A stretch of 64,000 bases of DNA from Onchocerca volvulus (Eukaryota; Nematoda; Chromadorea; Rhabditida; Onchocercidae). The notes beneath the pieces are model-generated. The model made no database searches and was not told the origin of the DNA. It worked only from the letters and a program-made list of their open reading frames with translations. Each line of letters opens with the position of its first letter. Positions within the stretch are counted from its first letter, which is position 1. The stretch covers positions 20,189,753-20,253,752 of the forward strand of contig HG738138.1 of assembly GCA_000499405.2 (NCBI GenBank), in the 5' to 3' direction. Below, piece by piece: positions 35,001-48,300 of this stretch. A program made the position numbers and the translations under genes.

Positions 35001-37802
35001 AAGAATGGATTGCGGAGCGTGTTGCAAACAATTTGATTGAGTCACAAATTGCTGAAATGAACTGTGATAATGAATCCGATGCAGAAACGTCTGTTCTATT
35101 TCAGAATCAGTCACAAGAACAACAACAACAACAATGCGAGTTTTTTCTTCTCTAAGAAAAATTAGGCCTGTCTAAACAATATGAGTTTACATTGTTTGGA
35201 AGAAATTTTTGATGAAAGTTTTAAAAAAATTCTTATTTTAACTGCTTATTGATTACGACTTTTTTCCACCTCAACTACTATTGACCATTCTCCAGTACCA
35301 GGATCCAGGATTGATCCGGAAGGAATGCAGTGGTTCAGACCGCCATTCCGAGGTGCTGACTTAATTGGTCACCTACGGAGGCATATTCCAGCTATTCGCA
35401 CTGTACAAGCATTGGAAAAAGCAAAATTTTATACTCCAAATAATGACTTTCAGTGAGTTTATATAAACATTATCAATATTTTTATTATGATATTAACAAA
35501 GCTGATAATGCAGCTGTTATTATTTATGGCCCTATCATCACATTAAATCACTATTAATAAGCATACTTTCATTTCAATATAATTTTTATAGCAAAATTCA
35601 GTTTCTCCTTCTTTTTTTTTCTTTTTCTCACCCATATCAAACTTAGAGTACTCAATAGATATTTTGATATTGAAGAAAGTAGATACTACTATCTAGATTA
35701 TCCGAACGTCTGATAATATTATGATAACGATTGCAAGCAAACATCAGTCTTTTAAAAGTGATTACTAAGCTAATCGTCACTTCAGTTCATCTTTCGATCA
35801 AAATATCTGTGTCTTACATTATAATAAATTAAAACTCTATAATGACTCATTTATCTATCCAGTTCAATGCCCACTTCTTATAATTCTGGATTATGCAAGA
35901 TCTAAAAATTGACAAATACGTGATAAAAAAAGAAAAACAAATAGCTTTTTTGCAATATTAACATTAAAATATTTCCGCTCATTTTCATTTTTTACATCTG
36001 CATTATGCAATTTTGTTTACAACTGATGATTTCTTTTTTAGATCAATGCTGTTTAGTAGATTTGTGAGGAACACAAAACTGGAGCGATTTATGGATCAAG
36101 CACATGATGCAACCCTTCACACGCATCATTCCGCTACACAAACCGATATCACATACGCTTCAAATATTGCTACCTTTGAAGAGGAAATGCATTTTCTCCG
36201 TGGTAATTAAATGCCTATCTATAATAATTAGTGAAAAAGAAAAAAAAACGGGTACTGTTATTAAGAAAGAGCAAAAAAAGTCCATCTTTACTCTACTATA
36301 TCTAATTGATCGTAGGTTCACGAGCTTCATCACCAACCAGCCGCCAATCGACCTATCCACCTTCGAACGCTTTTGATGCCGAAAGTATATTATCCGATGC
36401 CTTTGGTGATATTGAATTCACGGAAGCATGTGCTCTGTTTGCAACCACTGCTGATTCTAATAGTATCTGTGCATCAATTGCTTCCGGCCATCAAGCACAA
36501 TTACCAGCCAATAAGCCACTCGATTCAGTTTTAAAACAGAAGCCGAAACTGAAGTATTGCTTTGATGCTTTTTCTATCTACAGGACACAAGATTGAAATG
36601 CCTTTCGTATCAATTCATCGTTTCTAAACAGAACTGTGTTCTTTTGATTTGCTCATCTTACGTCATTCTGCCGAAAATGTTCTTTAATTGAAAACTTCAA
36701 TACATATATCGATTGATATTTAAAATTTTGTTTTTATTATTTATTTATTTGTTTATTTTTTCAGACGAAATTCTCGCACTTTTTTTACATTAGTTAAAAT
36801 TTCTATTGGAAATCTTTTCCTTATTTTATTCAAGTAAATTAGTAAGTGTTGAAAATTGTTTATATTAAACCCTAAAATATGCGCAATTTTGTAGGAAGCA
36901 AATATCGAAATGTTTAAGGGCAACATCCTGCAATGCTACGATATTTTCTCACTCAAATGAAAGTTCAACAACAGCTTTATTACCTCCTCTGTCAAACACA
37001 CAACTTTCGCGGAACAGAAGTTATTGTCAAATTCGGTACTGTTTTACTTATTTCCTTATAAATTGTACAATAAAGTTTTGCTTTAATGCCATTTAAAATA
37101 AAAAAATTCGTAATTTATATTTTTGTTGCGATTTCGCATTTGCTTCGCCTTTTGTTGATGAAGTGCTAATAAAATGAGATTTGCAGTTCACTGCCATCAA
37201 CTTTTCAATTTTCATCGTTGCAATCGATTCCCTCATCATTCTCACGAAAGTGCAGTGATGAATTGTAACAAATGGAGTTCTTGAACTTAATGATGATGAC
37301 CGATTTCGACCATCTCAATTTTTGATGGAAGCTACTTCGGGAAGGGTATAAATAAGATGCTGCAACAGAAGTGTTCGTGAAAAAAGAAATGAAAATACAA
37401 AGATGCAAAGAAAGATACCCGGAAGTAAACGATGGGAAGAGCGGTGGGAAGATTAATTAGCTGTTCAATTAATCACTAATATGTATTTCTTCGTAAACAA
37501 ATACTTTGATCCGTTAATTTATGAAGATGCATGAAGTTATGGCTGATTTTCACCTCGATGCAAAAAAAAACTCCGATAAATGCTTCATTTGAATTGACAA
37601 ATTTTCTGACATTTGTCTGTTTTTATTTCCCTTTAGACAATTTGGATTTGATTTAGTTCAACTTTTCGAGCACAATCTCCATATTCCTCCAACATTAAAG
37701 AAGATAAGAAAGAAGAAAAAGGCAAAAAATGAAGAATACAGCAATAATATTTCACGGATTATCAAGAAAATGATTTATAGAATTCCGAAGCTTTTAGTTT
37801 AA
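32068..37802 (+). CDS. Two-pore-domain (K2P/TWK) potassium channel
   Basis: Background K+ leak channel of the plasma membrane. Thirteen exons (32068-32262, 32755-32959, 33255-33451, 33617-33729, 33815-33955, 34123-34234, 34587-34716, 34935-about 35139, about 35309-35452, 36042-36202, 36316-36553, 36895-37035, 37637-37802) give about 715 aa. Order: TM1 (LLPFVVLISYTLIGAAIF), extracellular cap, pore 1 with filter TTIGYG (about 131-136), TM2 (LAGQIASIFYIMFGIPIFLI), TM3 (SIPIALAMLILWIGFSAALF), pore 2 with filter TVGLGD, TM4 (LLILIGLALLSMCINLIQ). The unusual part is a cytosolic tail of some 380 residues with a Gln run (QEQQQQQ), Ser-rich segments and a strongly basic end (KKIRKKKKAK). The exon 8/9 junction is the one uncertain point (GA|GTTTTT to CCAG|GATTGA fits by phase). 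Skipping the last two introns ends translation at 36596 instead. Which TWK paralogue this is cannot be told. Confidence 0.9.
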
Positions 37803-40800
37803 GCGCTGCGTAGATTATGGTAGATCACGCGTCGATGGCTATCATGTTGTTGGTCTCTAAGCGTTGGAACTTCAAAGATATCCCGACGCTCAGGAATGTT
37901 TTCTAGGTTAACAGTGAAATTATTTTTAACCTAACTGAAAACAATAACATTACATGCTTGCATGCAGTCGCCTCATTTATTACCATTTATTGTATCGCAA
38001 CTCCTTTATCCTAAAGGTCAACATAATTTCATTTTTAATTGAAGAAAATAGGAATTTTAAAGGATTCTGCAGAAATATCTGTTTAATTTTAATCAATACA
38101 CAATTCTAACAGCATCAGTCTTGGTTTACTTTCCCGGATTTCTTTAATACAAAAGTTGTGATATAAATTTTAGCCATATTAGCTGCTGGAAAAATATTTC
38201 GAAATGCTTTCGAAGTTAAAGCAAGGTGTTCTTATGAAAAAATTCATTGATTCAATTTGGGCAAATTACGCAATATCTTTGAAATTCATATCCGAATTTT
38301 CAGTTTTTTCATGCAGAAGATAACTGATGAAGTTTCAATCTAAGTTGTATTATCACGGCTTCCAAAGATTCATTCCTGCTAAAGCAATGCTGTCGTCAAT
38401 TCATTCAGTGGATTGATTATTCCGTACTTTGATCATAAAAAATCTATTACTATTTTAATCCTGAATTTAAAAAAATTCAAGTAGCAAAAATCATTCACAC
38501 TAAATTATCTTGAGCTTTTCTTTCTTTAAAAAAATGTATCATGTTTAACATCCTTTTCAATCAATCGCTGATAATGTGTTAGCATTTGTGGATTAGAAGA
38601 TTCCGTAATAGTTGAAATATGATTCCGAATAAAGTCAGTTTTCAAATCAAAATTAAAGAAAACAAGGTGAAAGATAGCTAGATATCGTTCACAATTCTTC
38701 TTTTACATTCTTTTTTCTCTTCAATTTTTTTAAGAAATATTTTAAACTTCGTTCAATCTCAGGAATTCAGTTTTTTCATTTTTATTTCAATTAATTAATG
38801 TGACAAATCAAAACGAACGAACTATTCCATTTGTCCAGTTTCGTAAAGAGTTTCAAAAAGTTTAAAAAAGTGGAACTTACAATCTGGATAATAAAAGAAT
38901 CTATTGTACAACAGAAATTTTGGCGAATTAGAAATGTCAAGTTTTAACTGAATTTATGCACAACAAGCAGGACACTCTCACTCTTTTTTTTCGTATTCAA
39001 CTAGAAATATGAATTTATTTACTTTTAACGGATAAGAAACAAAATTTTCCTCGAATTTGACCAGAATTTTTTTTCCAGTTTGTGGTTTGCATTTTGCATT
39101 TTTATTATTATTTCAATTCATCCTCAGCCTTGACTGACTGTCTTTCACATGTGTAGCTTTTTTATTTGGCCACAACTTTTTTAGTCAGTTTTATTGAATT
39201 TTCAAATGAATTTTGTTTAAGACTATCCTTAAAATTAATTCAAATTCCTTGCACTCCCATTTTTTCAGTGTGCAGATTAATTTTCAATTACTTTCCGGAT
39301 TTAAATTCAATTTTTGAAGCTTTTTTTTTAGTTGAACATCTTCAACATGCATTTATTACTTCTTCAGCTCTTCACTATGGAAAAAAAAGATGTGACTTTT
39401 TCTCTGGAAATTGAGTTAAGTGAAATCATCGGAAATCACCTATTGTTTCTCTTAGTCCTATCTTTTCTAGCATATGATAGATTATGGAGCTTTTATCAAT
39501 GACCATTTTGGTGTATATAGTTTTAAATCATCAAATCTACTGAATCCAATTATTAAGTCCAAGTTTAATTAAATTTGAAGAATAGGCGGAACAGAACTAT
39601 TGCTTGTTCGGAATAAGGAAGGAAAAGGGAGTATTTTCCTGCTTAAATTATTTACATTTCTTTTCGTCTAAGGAAGATAGGCAACGCATCCATTCAGGAC
39701 AAAACTTCTTTTTTTGCTCTGATAGCATCAAAACTTGTTATTGTGGTTAAACAGGCTTTGCTTTCTCCCAACACAATTCAAAATAACTAGAGAAGATGAA
39801 ATGAAAAAAAGAATGGACTTCATTTTCTTTATTTCCTATTAAACTGGCATGATATGTTATCAGTAATTCGTATTTGTTCGTTCCATTCTTCATTCAACTC
39901 TCCAAGAATGTACCTATTCGCTGACGAAGTTCCTATTTTTGACAGCAAATTTCAGCAAATTCAATTTATTATATAATAGATTTCCGAATAAAATGGTTTT
40001 TAAAAGAAACTGCAAAAAGTAATTTGATGGAAATAAAATTTTGAAGCCATTCCATGCATCGAACAATATATTCAAGCAAGTTTTTTGAACTTTTCTGATA
40101 CTCTAACTCGTCATTTTGAATCATCTACTTCTGGTCCATAAAAAGAACGCTTAAGCATTTGTTTATTTTAGCTGTCATTTTATCACTTTTGACTCATGTC
40201 TTTAATCATTCGGTCACTCATTCAGGCAATATAATTTATGAATGCAATCATTATAAGCCAAGTTTATTATTAGACTTCATCCTATTTCGGCATAATTAGT
40301 CCAGAGTTGGCCCAATGAATCCGACTATCTCATGATCAGTTTTTGGTACTTCATTTCCTATCAACGAAACGGAAGAATGGAAATTGTTTCTGTAATGGAA
40401 TGAAGGAACAGTTCTTTTAGTGATCCAGATAGGACAAATCACTAAAAGTGAGTTCTGCTTTTAAGAATTCAAGGATAAAAGCTTCGACTTAAAACATTTG
40501 TTGCGTTCTTCGAGCCTCATAGTATTAATGGGAGTTTAACAAATTGTACTATCGTCCACTCATATATGAATTTAATTACCGATTAATCAAATATTGATAA
40601 AGGAACATGAGGTAAATGTGTTAATTCATCTTGTTAAAAAACACTCGAAACAATACGAAAGTGATGGCATAATATTTATAGAACACAATTGATCATTGAT
40701 CGGAATCTGTCTGAGCCGAAATCAATTGGACATTTTCCAAGAGGAAAAAAAAAAATATTTTCCGAATTTATATCGTTTGATCTTTGTTCTCTGTATTCCA

Positions 40801-43800
40801 CAAACGACTGTTCAGCAACCATTTCAACCATTTTTGCTTTAAACAGAACTCTTTTTCTTCATCATCTCCCCGATCGTACCAACTATAGCGGCTAGAGCAT
40901 GATATCGGTCAGAGTTATCACGAATTGATTATTCATTTTTCATCTGATTAATCAATTCATTCCACTCCCTCAATGTTTATTTTATCTGTTCCTTTTCAAG
41001 GAACACCTTCTTTTTGTTCAACTGCAGAAATATCGATCCATCGATCGATGACAAGATGAGTCAACGTGACAAAAGTCAGTTGTTTCTATCTGCAGTATTT
41101 TCATTTCTTGTACATGAAAGATATTCAGATGAGCTCAGTTTTGAAATCTGTTCTCATCTATTTCATTACAACAAGGAATTCTGTTTCATAATGTTGGAAT
41201 GATGTTTGAGAAAAAATCTAATCTTTTTAGAACAAATTATTCAAAAATTTTCGAAAAGATGATTCACTATTCTTAGAAATTAATCGAATTTTCACAGTTC
41301 TCTTCTTCATTATCGTTCTGCAAATTACCTTAACGAGATTTTTGGGAAAAAAGAGCTACTTATAAAAAATATCTCGAGATCATTTGCTCTCTACCAATTC
41401 ATAAAGCAGAGAAGCACCTATTTAGCACTGTTTGCTTTTGAAGAATCTGATGATTTCATTCAATAGCAAATCATGTCAAACAATGCTGAAGTTCATGTTA
41501 ATTTAATATCGTATCACCCGTTTATTGCCATTAGCACTTGCTATCAGTTTAAGCATTGAGATTTATTTCTTGCTTCTTTCTGTTTACGTTTATTTCATGT
41601 TTCTGCTTTGTTCGTTCTAGAAAGGCTGGTAAACTTTTTCCTACCACCGATGAAGAATAGTAAAATTTTCAAGCTAACAAACATCAAAAAATTGCTGCTA
41701 GCTTTAGTCTAGTAAATTAAACTATTTCTTATCTTCTACACGAGCATATATGGTTACCATTGCATTTGCAACTTTTATTCATTTTGAGGCAATTATTATT
41801 TCGTAATTATCAGATATAAACTGATTTTTACAAATTATCCTTTGATCTGTTATAAGCTGTCGACGTTGATATTATTTATGTCTAACAAAGCAATAGGCTT
41901 ATCTCAACAGAAATGATATTTGAACACCAAAAATTAAAGTTTCTTCTAATTGCGTGATACATAAAGGTGGTAGTATTGATGGAAGTGCAATTATTGGCGG
42001 TGCAATCGAAATAGCATTGCTTAGTGAAGTATATTCCATCTGTTCACTGTGCGGGTGTTTATGTTTCATCTGGCCAGATCTCTTAATCCAGACTTATCAG
42101 CTTGCCGGTTATGAAGAATTACTTCAAACTCAGTTTATAGTGTGTGATGCGATTATGATACTTGACATTTGCTATCAACATATTTAATTTGATGAACTGC
42201 TTATTTCTATTTCTTTTCTTCTTTATCTATAAAAAACGTGGATGCAACATCTTCATCTTCATATCACGATGAGGGATTATTGATTTTCAGTAAGCAAATA
42301 TGTGGTATCTATCTATCATCAATAATATTTACCCAGGAGGCTTGTAAACTCGCTAAGTTTCTTTTCATTCTTACTCATTTTTTTTTCTTTTTTTTTTTTG
42401 TTGTTGTTACAGTAACAAAAATTCTTATAAAATACAAGGATCAAAAATCAAAAAAAAAAGTGGAAGTGCCCTTATGACATTCTCAAGCGTCCAGACAGCT
42501 GATAATAAAAGTAATGGAATTATGAATTTGACAATATTCTTTTAGCGATAATATATTATCTCGAGAACAGACAAATTGTCATTTGAAATAACATATTCCA
42601 TCGCTCAAATACATTTCTGTCGAATACCGAAAATTATTTCTTGAAGTTGTAGTACTATTAATATTATAGGGTTCCCTCGATAATTTAGTAGGACAAGTCT
42701 TCTGATGTAGGCCAAGCTCGTTTAACATCTTCGATAATTGTGAGCATGAGTATATGAAAATAGCTCACAACGCAGCCTATCAAACTTTTGTCTATAATCC
42801 ATTCTATGATTGAAAATTCGTTAGTTAGAACTTTCACATTTTAACTAATGGATGTGAGGAGTTTGAAGTTTGATATCATTGTACTTCTCTACCTTTCCAC
42901 AAAAAAGAAAAAATTTCGTCGCTGTTATATTGCATCGAAATTAAGTTTTTAGATAGTTTGTCGAAAAGTATTGCAATGTAAGAGAAATTTTTACATAGGT
43001 ACAAGATTTTTTCCTAAAAAATTTTTTTCGCAAGACGTTAAAATTTCTTTTAAAATTATCAGCCAATGTTTTTAATTAAATATGTAATTGATATTCTAAT
43101 TAATTATATATTTAATTAGAAACATCCCCTGATAATCGTAGGTTTTTGTAGTGGGCGGTAACTTACAACACATTAGTTAGACAAAAAAATTAAGTTATTA
43201 GAACAAAGAATGAAAGATGGACAATACAGTTTACATCCTTTGATTGTTACGAAATTTCCGACTTTTGAATAATATACATGAGCTCTGACCTTTGTAACAT
43301 TCCAGACAGTTAAAATAGGTTTCTGTCGAATAGATTTTAGAAAATAGGTTTTTTTTTTTTTTAATGGGTTTTAGAAAAAATAGGTTTTACGTGAAAACAT
43401 TATATTTTATCTTGATTAGCTGTTGTAGACAATAATTGTTTAGAGAATAATATCTTTGATGGAGAGTTTCTGAATGTTAACCATAACAGTAGTTGATCAC
43501 AATATCAGCACCTATGCTGTAGCGACTTATTCCGACCAGTTGGAATATAAAGTTATTTTATTGATTGTTGATGGCCGAGGTATTTGTTGGGAGAATAGAA
43601 GGGATATTTTCTGGGAGATTGATTGATGATGGATATATGTTAGCTGAGAAATGAAGGAGCACAGTTCGCTGCGTTACTGTAATGGCGTTCCTTTACCGTA
43701 TTCCCATCATTGCACACAAGCTAGGCTCTGCATGTGAATTAGTCCCGGTATTTACTGTTGAAGACAAAGCTTGGTAATCGCAAAGATGAGAATTACATTA

Positions 43801-45387
43801 GACATGGTAATACTCCTATGCATTTTAAATGATGAATCATGTGGGAAATACTTAAGCAACAGAATGCTTTGACTTTTTGAACATATTTATGCTAGGATTA
43901 TTTCAATCTTCTCCTACAGTTTCAACATTTTAACTAACAGATCGAAAGATGATATAACGAAGACTTTTACAACGAAATATTCCTACACTAATACGCTGGT
44001 TATTGCAACATAGATTTTATAGCTTCAAATTTAAAAGACACTAATTTTTTGTGGGTCTATGCTAAGATATACAAAATTAATGCAGATTTATGCGAATTTT
44101 GCCTCATAACTGTGAGATTGTTTTTATTTTTAAGTTTCATATGTTAACATTATAAATGTTGGATAAAAATTATGTCTTTTCATCTATTACTATATCAGAA
44201 TTTTAAATCATTCCGTGCTAACTTCATCAATTGCAAATAGTTTCCATTCTTTGATCCTTGTTTTATGTCTTTTTTTTTTTTCGAACAAAAATGATGCGAT
44301 TTGTTTTCTTCCATGAAGTTTACAGGAATCTTTAAAACTTGAAAGGAATATTTTGTAAAAATTGTAATATATGATATTGCAGCTAAATTTGTTGTACTCA
44401 ATCAAAAATCTTTTTTCTCTTTTTTTTTTTTTTCGATTCCTTTTTTTGCGGGCAGGGAAAGAAGGAAGAAGTAGCTTTCTAGTTGATTCATTTATTTCTA
44501 CTTAAAATCCTTCACTTTTCAGTGCAGCTTTTACTTCAAGTTATAGAAGTTTCACTTCTAATTGGGTCTAGTCGTTCTATAATTGAATACCTAACTCATT
44601 TTCAGTTCCATTACTCTTTGTACTCATGAAATAATAATGAAGAAACTGTACGACGAAATTATAAAAACTTTGAAAACATACTTGTAATTAAGTGAAGATA
44701 AGATGAACTTATTCGCTTTTCATATTTTAGCTTACGCTATATTTTTACAGATACTTCCTTTGAAAGTAAATTAAAAGTTGTGAGGTTGCATCGATTCAAA
44801 TTAAGCAAGTTTGCTTGCAAATAATTGTGCGATGTTTGCTTATCAATTGATATGTTTTTTACGATAGCCATGGGCAGATAATATGGTCAGTCATTTCAAT
44901 TTTCTAACAGGAATTCGCAAAAGAAATGTTTGAAGAAAAAAATAAAACTCTTTGCATTAAAAAGAATAAGAATGAGCAAATAATGCAAACTATTCATCAT
45001 CTTTCTTGTAATGAAGGCTCCATATCTTACTATTTTATATTTAAGCTTATTACCATATTCAGTTAAAAAAAAAAAAAAAAAAAAAAAGGATAAGATAGCT
45101 TTTTTCATTTTCCAGAGATTGCGGTTTGAAATGCTTCTTTTAAGTATTTTAGAAAAACAATTCATGAAAATTTTTGCATAGTGGCGACTTTGTCTATGCT
45201 TGTCTACTATTAGTACTGAAATCCGTCTCCTTAGCGATGTCAGTGGATGGATTGACCTATTGAAAATACCTATTTTATGTGTTGTAGATATTACCAGATT
45301 TTATTTCCAAATTATTCTTCAGGTTTAAAAGTAATGGAGAACAGATCAAATTAGAGGTGCAAAGAGAGCTTGCTTAGTAGGAGGAAT
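37803..45387. other. 7.6-kb gene-poor region
   Basis: No supported gene. A 77-codon plus-strand frame near 41954-42187 (starting IHKGGSIDGSAIIGGAIEIA) is the most protein-like stretch, but it lacks partner exons and family resemblance. The region holds the foldback element at 43055-43136, long T or A runs (34-mer class near 44418 and 45064) and otherwise featureless AT-rich DNA. It probably carries the PLC promoter at its distal end. Confidence 0.45.
43055..43136. repeat. 82-bp foldback (inverted-repeat) element
   Basis: The left arm begins ATTATCAGCCAATGTTTTTA and the right arm ends GAAACATCCCCTGATAAT. Aligned as complements, the arms pair over about 36 bp with few mismatches (shared core TAATTAAATAT), leaving a loop of about 10 nt around GATATTC. 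The ends ATTATCAG and CTGATAAT are exact inverted repeats. It has MITE-like or hairpin form; no clear target-site duplication is seen. Confidence 0.7.
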
Positions 45388-48300
45388 ATGTCAATTTATC
45401 GCCTACCAGGCACAAAAAATCCCCAAGAGCCAATCGATGATTACTTTTCCACTGGTGAACGAGTTTACAAATTTGACAATGTAAGCTTATTTTTCAACTC
45501 TTCACATTTCAACTTTTCAACTACATATACCAACTAATTTAATTAGTTCGATCTAATATAATCTAATTTCATTTTTATGCTTTTTTTTTTTAGATCACTG
45601 ATCAATTCGAGGGACGCTTTGTGCATTTATCACTGAGTCGTGACGGTTTACTGTTATTTTGGAAGCAATATAAGGTTTTTTGCCGTTTTGATTTCTGAAT
45701 TTGCATATACTTATTCATATTTTATAAGAATGGAATAAATTAAAAGTGAAGAGGAAATGTTTTATTTAACTTTAATATGAGAGCATTATAAGTTTGGAAA
45801 TTACCTCTGTCTTGCAATCCAGGGTGATGAAGTGGTTGCTTCGGAATCTTGCTATATCGATGATATCATTGATGTATTTTCGGATTGCTGTGTAGAAAGT
45901 TCGCGACGACAAGGGATTCATCAAAAAGTATATATAATAATTATCTCATGGACATATATAAGCAGGAGAAAATTATTCAGTCATGTTAAGTTTAAGGCAA
46001 AATTTAAGTACATTAGAAATGAATACTTTTTTTTTGCATACTTCAGTAATATACATTTTAGTAATAGATGGAAATAGAAAAATGCTCAAGCTTTTTCAAC
46101 CTTATAAACATATCTATTAAAATGTCATTTGCGCCTATCTAGTAATGCATCACTGCCCAGAAGTAGAGTTTTAGAGTTACTGGAAAATAAAAATTCAGGA
46201 ATTTCATTTCAAATAACGCAGTGCTAATATTATTGTAAGTATTATGTCTTCAACTAAAAAGCTAAATTTGTCAGCTTCCTTCAACACCTTACTCTTAATT
46301 TATTGGAATTTCTATCAATTACATTAATTATCGACAGCTAACTGATAAATAGAACACTGACTCTAAACTTTTCACGTTACATTTAGCGCTTTTCTGAAAA
46401 ACTGTTTTGCTCGTACAATGAAAAAGTACATGTTTTAGAACTGAGCCTTACTACCATAAGTGTGAAGAATTCTTTAATTTATATGTCCCATCCGTTATGT
46501 GTGAAATTAAATAGCTCTCTTTTCCCGCAATTTCCAAAGATCTTTCCTATTTACACTCAAAATAATCCAAGGGGTCATTTAGTGGCCAAATATGATCATG
46601 ACAGAATAAGTATTGGACTAACTTTATACAGCTGGAGAAAAAAGATAAACAGAATCAGAGTTTCTTGTTTAAGGCTTGACATTCTACACTTTTGTTGATT
46701 TTACCAATGAATTTTTTAGTTGGATGGTTACATTAAAAAAACGCTCGCTGGTACTTTTGTCGCAGAGAATTGTACACTGTCAACACAGTTTCTGACCGTA
46801 ATATATGGTAGCGATGCCGTCTCTCCCAATGCGCTAATTTTCCTCATTGATTCCGAAAATAATGTCCTTGTAAAATCATTACTAGCATTGAAATTTAATT
46901 TAGAAGAAAGCTGGAATTTTTTAAATATGCAACATACGCGTATTGTTTTTTTTTGCATACAACTAATGGAGATTTTGTGGAAATACTGCTTACCTTTTCC
47001 TTCTGTTGAAAATCAGAAGATGATGGAGAGATTTCAGTACTTCCAAAGAAATGCATAATCTGTGCATTACATGTTTAATATCAGGTTCCGTGCAAGATAC
47101 GTAAAATCTTGTGACTTCTGATTTGATGTGACACACAGATCAAGAGATCGAAGCATGACAAAGAAACTTTTTTTTGCTTCGGTCTCTTGATTTATGTGTT
47201 GTATCAAATCAGAAGTCAAGTTCAGAATCCTTTTTTCTCTGGAGGCGGAAGGATAATGATGTTATATTGTCAAGCAATTCACGTAAATATATGCCCTTAT
47301 TTTTTATACCTACTTATTTCTTTTCATTCAAAAAAAAGGAAGAAAAACAATGAAATAAATTTCAGCGTTGGCTCAATGAGCTTCGACGATTATCAGTGAA
47401 AGCATTAAAGGAATTGTCATTTCAAGGTTGCTTTCATTACTGGCAGCGATTGTTTACCAAAATCAAACATTCCACAAATACTGATCAAGTTTCAATTAAT
47501 GAGTTTGTTTTCTTTGTCCTCAAATCTCAAAAAATTTCAATCATTCGATTCTCTGATAGAATATTATTTAACATAAATAGCTCGTTATTAATTTCATTGG
47601 ACCGTAAAAACAGATGCAGGTCAATAATCTTTTTTCGTAAAAATGATATTCAATATTAATAATCAGATTTATTTAGAAGCATATTGATTCTAACACACTA
47701 TCAAATTTTAAAAATTAGAAAACAAATTTATAACCGATGAAAGGATCAGGAATCTTTTTCCGCTTTCGCAGAATTGTATGTTAGTTAGCAACATTTTAAT
47801 TATTACTTATAGAATTTTAAAAAATAAAAGCTGCCGTTGAGTGAGAGGTAAAAGTTGCTTTTAATGGATGATTTAAACTTTTTTCTTGAAATCAGAAAAA
47901 AAATTTGTAAATAGCATAAAGGCATCATTTATCTCATCACATTACTGGCTAATTTCTTTCATCCGTTGCAATACAGCAACTTCAGTGACTCAGTTTAAAA
48001 AAAAAGGTGAGTAATAAAAAAAGTCACGTCTCTTCTGTTTCCCTTCATCGTAAACTAATAGACGCAGACATTCTCTTGACTTTGAAGAAAGTAGAAAAAT
48101 GAAGACGATTTATCAAGTTTTACATCTTATTTCACAATGACATTTTTCAAGAAAATGAAAAATCAGATATCAAGAATTGAATGAAAGCATATTTCACCTT
48201 GTTAGGCTGCATTCAGAAATGTCGAGTTGAATAATTTTTACCTTGTAATAGCTTAAAACCATAAATTATCGACATCTTCACCCAACAAAGTATTTGAAGA

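Noticed and set aside
41954..42187. 77-codon plus-strand open frame in the 37.8-45.4 kb desert
   Set aside because: No family resemblance, no start context, no partner exons. Kept only as a note in the region entry.
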